Part shown: one piece after another, positions 58,129-64,000 of the stretch
Numbering within the stretch: position 1 is the first letter of the stretch
Layout: each line of letters opens with the position of its first letter
Origin: Capsicum annuum
Taxonomy: Eukaryota; Streptophyta; Magnoliopsida; Solanales; Solanaceae
Direction of reading: 5' to 3'
Assembly: GCF_002878395.1 (NCBI RefSeq)
Contig: NC_061120.1
Location: forward strand, 99,956,821 to 100,020,820
Length of the DNA: 64,000 bases
Translations under genes and position numbers: made by a program
The notes under the pieces: generated by a model
What the model saw: the letters and a program-made list of their open reading frames with translations, nothing else
The model's database searches: none
Told to the model about the DNA's origin: nothing

Positions 58129-58823
58129 TGGTAGTGCATGGGTGTTAGCTATTTATTCTCCTAATTAGTTATTTATTATGGGTGTTGCATTTATTCCATG
58201 ATCTAATTAAGAGTTGGGGGTTGCAAACCCCAACCACCCTAGAACCCATATCATCCTTGAAAGAGGGGATATGGGTTAGGAATAAATGCTACCAATAACT
58301 TGAATCATTAAATTTTATGGCATCTCTTAGACATAAGAATATCAATTGAGGCAATAGATGTGCAAAATTCTCACACTTGTGAGGTGTCCAAAAGAACCCA
58401 TTTGTGAAATTTGGTGTCGTAATTAAAATATTGACATCAATACATTGATGTCTAGTCTACCCATAACTTTTATCTAAAGTTGGATAAATTAGCAGGTACC
58501 TATGTATGAACCCACACCTAGAATTGCATAACCCCAAGGTCTATTTCCCATTGAATTCACTCTTAGCAGTTTTCAACATCAAGATAGTACTCTAAAATTA
58601 AAACAATTGCCATTATAAACACATTCAAACTAATTCCCCCATTTTACATTTATGCTTGTTTCATTCACATTATGGGTCACCTTTTAGTAGACCATCAACA
58701 CTCTTGAGCTTTGAATTCCATGCTTTCACTCCTTGTGTATTCGACCCCAATCTACGTTGAGTTATTGTATTGACAACAGTCGCTTACACCCATTCAAGAG
58801 TGTAATTTTAGCATTATAAAAAA
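58129..58823 (+). repeat. RE11 5' LTR, second part
   Basis: It continues the RE11 LTR after RE12 and runs to the primer site. It has no coding content. The end is near CATTATAAAAA before the primer site, so the exact terminus is uncertain. Confidence 0.75.
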
Positions 58824-58841
58824 TGGCATCATTGCTGGGGA
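58824..58841 (+). other. RE11 primer binding site (tRNA-Asp), CpG-decayed
   Basis: TGGCATCATTGCTGGGGA against the Athila/Tat consensus TGGCGCCGTTGCCGGGGA. All four differences are C-to-T or G-to-A, and each falls at a CG in the consensus. Confidence 0.85.
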
Positions 58842-58895
58842 TTAAAATATAGTTTTTACTCTTGTAGTGTTTTTATTTACTTTGGGTTAGCCGTA

Positions 58896-60480
58896 GTGTT
58901 TTATTTTACATTGTTTGGTATTTTTTCTTTATTAGATGCGTTTAATAGTATACACAATACTATGAGCCAGCACGGTAGTAATATCGAGATGGTTGATGGG
59001 TATCTTGAGAACAAGGATCACCTCAGTGATGCTTGCCGAGCTAGTACTATTTGTATTCCACCGACGGAAGAAAATGTACTATTTGTAACCGCACGAATGC
59101 GGTTACTAGCATGATGATTCATTTTCTTTAAATGAAAAGGTTATTTAGAGGCCAAGCACATGAGGCTGCTAATCTACACTTGACAAATTTTATTGAGGTA
59201 TGTTCTCCATTTGACATAGCCCAAGAGTCAAACGGTTACGTCTTTCCTATTTTCTTAAATGGAAAAAGTGATCTTATGGTTGTGGTCTTTGTCTACAGGT
59301 CTATCACTTCATGGGTTAAGCTTATAGTGGAATTCTTGGAAAGATACTTTCCTTCTTCTCAGATATTACAACTAAGAGATAAAATCACTAATTTTTGCCA
59401 AATTAATAGCAAACCATTATATGAGACTTCGCAATGATTCAACAAAAAGCAAATGCAATGCCCAAATTGTAAGGTTCCAGATAAAATGATTCTTCAAATT
59501 TTCTATAGGGCATTGGATTAATTGAACAAGATGGTAGCCGATAATGCGATCGGGGGTTCTTTTATCAAACTGTAGTATGGTATTCCATCGGCTTTATTAG
59601 ATCAAGTGACCAAGAAAAAGTAGAAGGTGACACATAATATATACCTAGGTGTCTGTAGGGATCCTTCCACATCTTTTTTGAGCCAACAACAAAACAAATG
59701 GATGAAGAAAGAGATACAAATATGGCTAAAGTAATGACGCAACTGGATTTTCTCACCATGTATGTGATGGGATGTCCTCCTAATGCGGTTAATGTCATTT
59801 CATAAAAGAGTGATAGAGATTATAATTATGAGAAAATGAAGTCCCTTGATCAAGAAATTTGCTTCTTGTCGAACCAAGCGGGGGATTCCTGCCCTACCTA
59901 TCAAAGGCAAGGTGGGAATCAAGGTTGGAAGGAAAGAGATAGTGATAGAGATATACATGATAAAGATCAGGATAGAGATTAGTATTGGAGAGATAAAGAG
60001 AGAGATTATGACCAGTACGTGCCTCCATATGATTGAGCAAAGGGTAAAGAATCAAGTTCTATTGACCTAAAAAGCTCAAAAATAAAGATGTCCATGCTCT
60101 AATTTTAATGGGTACTGATGGGACCGACAAGATGGTGAGAGATAAAGGTTACTTCACACAACTTAATCAAATAGTGACATATTACTTGGCCTCTATCAAG
60201 CAACTTAAAACTCAATTGGGCCAAATCTCGACAAAACTTAATGCAAGAACAAAGGGTAAATTTCCTAGTAACACGGTTGTCAGTCCTAAAAATGATGCTC
60301 ACATCATGGCTATTGTCACTAGGAGTGGTCAGACTCTTGGTAAAGATGTTATTGATCTTGGTGAAGACCTAATGAAAAGGGAAATAAAGAACAAGCCAAT
60401 GCAAAGAGAAAGCATCTAGAAGAGACAAATGATAATGATCTAAAGCCTAATAAGACTAGTGTTGAATGGCTTTAGGTAGT
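58896..60480 (+). pseudogene. RE11 Athila-type gag remnant
   Basis: The frame 59132-59434 (101 residues) is the gag core: F-R-G-Q-A-H-E-A-A-N-L-H-L-T-N-F, EVCSPFDIAQ, VFPIFLNGK, ITSWVKLIVEFLERYFPSS and QLRDKITNFCQ. The family has FxGxPHEDPxxHLxxF, FPFSL and KFLxKYFPP at these places. The frame 60108-60416 is the gag tail (QLKTQLGQISTKLNARTKGK, then MAIVTRSGQTLG). Sequence in between is broken by frameshifts, and the stretch 59935-60010 is purine-rich with repeated GATAGAGAT. Confidence 0.85.
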
Positions 60481-61450
60481 TTAAGAAAATTTTAAAATTG
60501 AGAAATCTCCTAAGGTGGTTGATGATGATACTCCAAAAGCGGATGAAACTTCAATTGTTCCATTACCACAAATCAAAATTCCTCTCCCATTCCTACAAAG
60601 GCTCAAGAAGAAGGATGATGATACCAAGTTTAAAAAGTTTTTTGAGAAATTTAGCAATTTATCGATGAATATTCCTTTAATATAAGCCTTAACAGAAATT
60701 CCTGGGTATACTAAATTTATGAAGTACTTAATTATAAAGAAGTGAGTCATGGATTTGGAAATTATTGAGGTAACCCATAAGTATAGTGCTATAATGTCTA
60801 GCTCAATGGTGGTGAAGAAAGAAAACCTAGGTGCACTTACTATTCTTTGCACTAATGAGGTGTACAAATTTGGAAAGCATTGTGTGATCTTGGGGAAAGT
60901 ATTAATTTAATTCCATTTGTCTTGTTTTAAAAGTTATACTTGGGTGCTCCTAAGTGTAACACTATGAGGCTTCGAATGGCTGAACATTCAATCAAAAATC
61001 CTATTGGTGTGTTATATGATATTTTTGTGAAAGTTGACGGATTTATCTTTCTGACCAACTTCATTATTCTTAATTGTGGATTGATCATGATGTCCCAATC
61101 ATTCTTGGTAGACCATTCTTGGCTACCAAAAGGACTTTAGTGGATCTGAAATTTCAGGTGAACAATGAAGAAGTATCCTTAAATGTGTGCAAGTCCATGA
61201 AGTAACTGATGGACTTCTATGTGGTGTCGATAATTAATCTGATAGATGATGAAGTGACTAACATGATAGAATTTAAACTTGTGAATTACCCTTTAGTGGG
61301 TGCATTGTGGAACCTTGTGAGTGAGGTGGTTGAAGAATATGATGAGGTGGTAGCTTCATTGATGGGTTTGGATCTTACACCAAGAACTCAAAAAAATTGG
61401 ATCTTGATTTGAAAAAACCATGAAAATCCACCCGCCAAGCCATCTATTAT
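60481..61450 (+). pseudogene. RE11 protease remnant
   Basis: The plus-strand frames 60940-61137 and 61209-61409 carry the protease: RLRMAEHSIKNPIGVLYDIF, VKVDGFIFLTNFIIL and [13 protein letters not shown], where the family has a LADRS-K-P-G core and an ILGRPFL-like end. The catalytic aspartate segment upstream, near 60900, is damaged by a frameshift. The open frame on the opposite strand at 60481-60867 is a shadow without a domain. Confidence 0.8.
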
Positions 61451-61499
61451 TGAACCACCTCAACTCGAACTTAAGTCACTACCATCCCATCTCTAATAT

Positions 61500-62345
61500 G
61501 TTTTCTTAGGTGAGAATAATACATTGCCAATCATTGTAGCGGGTCATCTTGAACCTTGTCAAGTGGATGCCTTAAAATCAATTGTGAAAAAGTTCATTTG
61601 TTATATCGGGTGGACTATCGTGTACGTTATAGGCATTGCTCCCAGAATTTGATCTTATAAAATCAAGCTAAATGTTGATCATGTTCCTAGTGTGGAACAC
61701 CAAAGGAGACTCAATCAATGGATGCAAGAGGTGGTCAAGAAGGAAATCATTAAGTGGATTGGTATAGGAGTTGTCTACTCAATTTCCAATAGTACATGAG
61801 TGAGTCTAGTCCAATGTGTTCCCAAGAAAGGCAGCATGACGGTTATCTCGAATGAGAATAAATATCTTATACTTATGCGTCCGGTCATGGGTTGGAGAGT
61901 ATGTATGGACTATTATAAATTGAACTCGTAGACTGAGAAAGACCATTTCCCCATGCCCTTTATGGATCAATATTAGATAGACTAACCGATCGGGGTTGGT
62001 ATTTCTTCCTTGATGGTTACTCGAGGTACAATCAAATTTTCATCATCCCGAAAGACCAAGAAAAGAACACCTTCACTTGTCCCTATGTCATATTTGCTTT
62101 CAACAGCATGCCCTTTGGGTTATGCAATGCACCGGCCACGTTACAATGATGCATGTTGTCTATTTTTGGGGATATGGTAGAGGATACAATGTAGGTTTTC
62201 ATGGATGACTTCTCCGGAGTCTTGCCTTTATCACCTAAGTAAAGTCCTTCAACAATGTATGGAAACTAATCTTGTTTTGAATTGGGAAAAATGTCATTTA
62301 ATGGTCAAGTAAGGCATTGTTCATGGCCACAAAATCTCAGGGAAG
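61500..62345 (+). pseudogene. RE11 reverse transcriptase remnant
   Basis: Readable parts are VEHQRRLNQWMQEVVKKEII near 61690-61750, VPKKGSMTVISNE near 61820, VCMDYYKLN near 61900, and CPLGYAMHRP-like sequence near 62110. The catalytic VFMDDFS has both aspartates intact (62204-62209). The later part continues into the connection domain. At least five frame changes or stops are present. Confidence 0.87.
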
Positions 62346-62990
62346 GGCATCCAAGTGGATCAAACAAAAGTTGAGGTAATTGCTAAGTTACCCTCACCTA
62401 ACTCCGTGAAGGGTGTTAGAAGTTTTCTTGGACGCGCTAGGTTCTATCGTCATTTCATCAAGAATTTCTTAATGATTGCTCATATTTTGTCCAAGATTCT
62501 TGAAAAGGAGGCAACATTTGAATTTGATAATGATTGTCTGTAAAGGCTTTCAATTATCTCAAGGAACTCCTTGTGTCAGCTCCTATCATAGTAGCTTTGA
62601 ATTGGTCATTAACCTTCGAATTAATGTATGTGCAAGTGGTATTGTTCTAGGTGCAGTATTGGGCCAAAGAAAAGAGAAGTTGTTCTGCCTGATTTACTAT
62701 GCAAACAAGATGTTGAATGATGCTCAACGTAATTATATGGTTACGAAACTAGAGTTGCTACTGGTGGTGAATTCTCTCAAAAAGTTTTGAGCCTATTTGT
62801 TGGGCACAAAAGTGGTTGTGCTCATGAACCACACCTCTCTTAAATATGTCATGACAAATAAATAAGAAAAAACTCAGATGGTTAGGTAGATATTGCTCTT
62901 GCAAGAGTTTGATTTTGAAGTGAAAGATTGAAAGGGTGCGAAAATCAAATAGTCGACCACCTTTCTCACCTTGAATCCAATCATGAGAAG
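62346..62990 (+). pseudogene. RE11 RT connection and RNase H remnant
   Basis: The frame 62355-62540 is the connection: LPSPNSVKGVRSFLGRARFY and RHFIKNF, a well known end-of-RT landmark. RNase H follows, with INVCASGIVLGAVLGQRKEKLF and IYYANKMLNDAQRNYMVTK in the frame 62476-62787. In the family the first of these reads CDASD-like, so the catalytic D is lost here (CASG). Stops follow after 62790. Confidence 0.87.
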
Positions 62991-62999
62991 TTGGATGAG

Positions 63000-63414
63000 A
63001 TTGATATTTATGACACCTTCCGCGATGAGCTATTCATGTCACTTTTAGGAATCATTACACCTTAGTATATGGATTATGCTAACTATATTATGAGCGGTGT
63101 GCTTCCCGATGAGATTAATCATTATATAAAGAAGCGATTCCAATTTGATATGAAAAATAATTTTTAGGATGAATTGTTCTTGTGTAGGGAGTGTGTGGAT
63201 GGGGTGATCCATCGGTGTGTCATGGAGGCAGAAATGAAAGATATTCTTGAAGCTTTTCACTCCTCTCCATTCGGTGGTCATCATGGTGGGATCCGGACAG
63301 CCACAAAGGTTCTTTAAAGTGGATACTATTGGCCTACCCTTCATAGAGATGATTATGATTTGGTCAAAACATATCCTCAATACCTAATGCAAGGTGGTGT
63401 TTTGAGGAGGCATG
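63000..63414 (+). pseudogene. RE11 integrase, N-terminal part, truncated by RE13
   Basis: The zinc domain at about 63185-63414 reads ECVDGVIHRCVMEAEM and HSSPFGGHHGGIRTATKVL. The C-x2-C pair is now Y-P-Q-Y (from C-to-Y by G-to-A), followed by LMQGGVLRRH. The stop in KVL-SGYYWP is a single base change. The reading continues into RE13 after CATG. The frame on the opposite strand at 63045-63380 is a shadow. Confidence 0.85.
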
Positions 63415-64000
63415 TGTAACGCCTTGGAAAACGGGTCTCGGAGCATCACACGGTGCTTGAGGCTACGAGTAGTCCCAAGCTAACCCTTTGAGCCATTTTC
63501 ATTCAGTTTAACACGAATCAATAGGGTTTCCATAAATAACCCTTAAATATCAATAGAGTAATCATTATCCAAAAATAAAAGAATTTCAGAAAGATAACAA
63601 AATACGACTTATTAATCAACTCCCAACATCTATACTAGTCTGACAAGCCTCTAAGAAAATCAATAAAACCAGCGAACCATTGAGACATGCCCCAAATGAC
63701 TCACACTCAGTTATCAAATGTAAACAATTCCGTGAAACTAACATCAGACATCACGTCCTCAGAACATGAGGACTCACCACGACAGAGGATGTAGAACAGC
63801 ATGCTCGAAGAATCACTATCGAACCTAGAACTGAGCACCTGAATCTACATTCTGAGAAAATGCAACCCACATCTGAAGATGTAGGTCAGTACCATGGAAA
63901 GGAACTGAGTATATGGAGGTGTATGCAGTTTTATAAACATCATTATCATAAATATTTATAAGAAATATGCAGGATGTATGAAAGACTCACATAGCCCGAA
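63415..64000 (-). repeat. RE13: group I LTR, minus strand, continues past window
   Basis: On the minus strand it ends AAGGCGTTACA at 63415. It also contains GGGTTAGCTTGGGA, the acceptor-like ATGTAG/ATTCAGG at 63845 and the perfect hairpin at 63755. The host triplets up to GCATG (63410-63414) would be one copy of the target repeat. It may be a solo LTR or the 5' end of a full element. Confidence 0.85.
63755..63773 (-). repeat. Perfect LTR hairpin, RE13
   Basis: The plus strand reads GTCCTCAGAACATGAGGAC, with a 7-bp stem and a 5-nt loop. The stem is identical to RE6 (21281) and the loop is different. Confidence 0.75.

Larger units (their letters stand above)
54935..63414 (+). mobile_element. 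RE11: Athila-like Ty3/gypsy retrotransposon
   Basis: It has a 5' LTR (54935-55574 and 58129 to about 58823), a primer site for tRNA-Asp, gag, protease, RT, RNase H and the start of integrase, broken at 63414 by RE13. The tRNA-Asp primer site and the protease and RT style (RPFLATG-type region, VFMDDFS) point to the Athila/Tat branch. It is inserted in the RE10 5' LTR. The presumed target sequence is CTCAT (54930-54934). Its right end is not in the window. Open reading frames are fragmented throughout. Confidence 0.87.

Noticed and set aside
1..64000. Host genes, tRNA, rRNA or microRNA precursors
   Set aside because: No exon-like frames with plant protein similarity, no tRNA cloverleaf beyond primer-site complements, and all stretches fit retroelement LTR or internal sequence. 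The primer sites are short complements, not tRNA genes.

Overview
The window looks like plant nuclear heterochromatin, from a dicot. A Solanaceae species is my best guess, because the Tekay/Del-type chromoviruses with 2-3 kb LTRs resemble those of pepper and tomato. That guess is inference, not read from a host gene. I found no host gene, tRNA, rRNA or bacterial feature. Essentially all 64 kb can be assigned to 13 LTR retroelements (RE1-RE13, my names), nested inside each other and coding-dead. All coordinates were read by eye.

Layout. (1) 1-6074: RE1, a minus-strand Ty3/gypsy element running off the left edge, with a complete LTR, sits in an older minus-strand LTR (RE2). (2) 6075-30607: RE3, a non-autonomous LTR element, has a solo LTR (RE4) in its internal region. 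Its 3' LTR is split by a complete chromovirus (RE5, 13001-29215). The 5' LTR of RE5 is itself split by a non-autonomous element (RE6, 14186-21604). (3) 30608-46934: a Ty1/copia element (RE7). Its LTR is split by a minus-strand deletion-derivative (RE8, 30839-39341), its gag is split by a solo LTR (RE9), and its RNase H is cut by RE10. (4) 46935-54934: RE10, a minus-strand chromovirus with a well preserved chromodomain. (5) 54935-63414: RE11, an Athila-like element inserted in the LTR of RE10. It carries a solo LTR (RE12) in its own LTR and is broken at integrase by a minus-strand LTR (RE13) that runs off the right edge.

The Ty3 LTRs fall into two groups. Group I has ends like TGTAATACCCC...GTTACA (RE1-4, 6, 9, 12, 13). 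Group II has ends like TGTAAGACCCC...GTCGTGACA (RE5, RE8, RE10). Both use an initiator-Met tRNA primer site. RE11 uses a tRNA-Asp site.

Main observations. Group I LTRs share an apparent intron of about 1.5-1.6 kb: a donor AG/GTATGT shortly after the promoter and an acceptor ending CATAG or TGTAG. In RE3 the two sites lie 17.7 kb apart but come back to 1.52 kb when the nested insertion is removed. A 19-nt hairpin, GTCCTCA-loop-TGAGGAC, recurs downstream of the acceptor. Upstream of the promoter most of these LTRs carry an array of GC-rich inverted repeats whose sequence differs between families. The clearest case is an 82-bp tandem array in RE9. Two solo LTRs (RE9, RE12) have perfect 5-bp target duplications.
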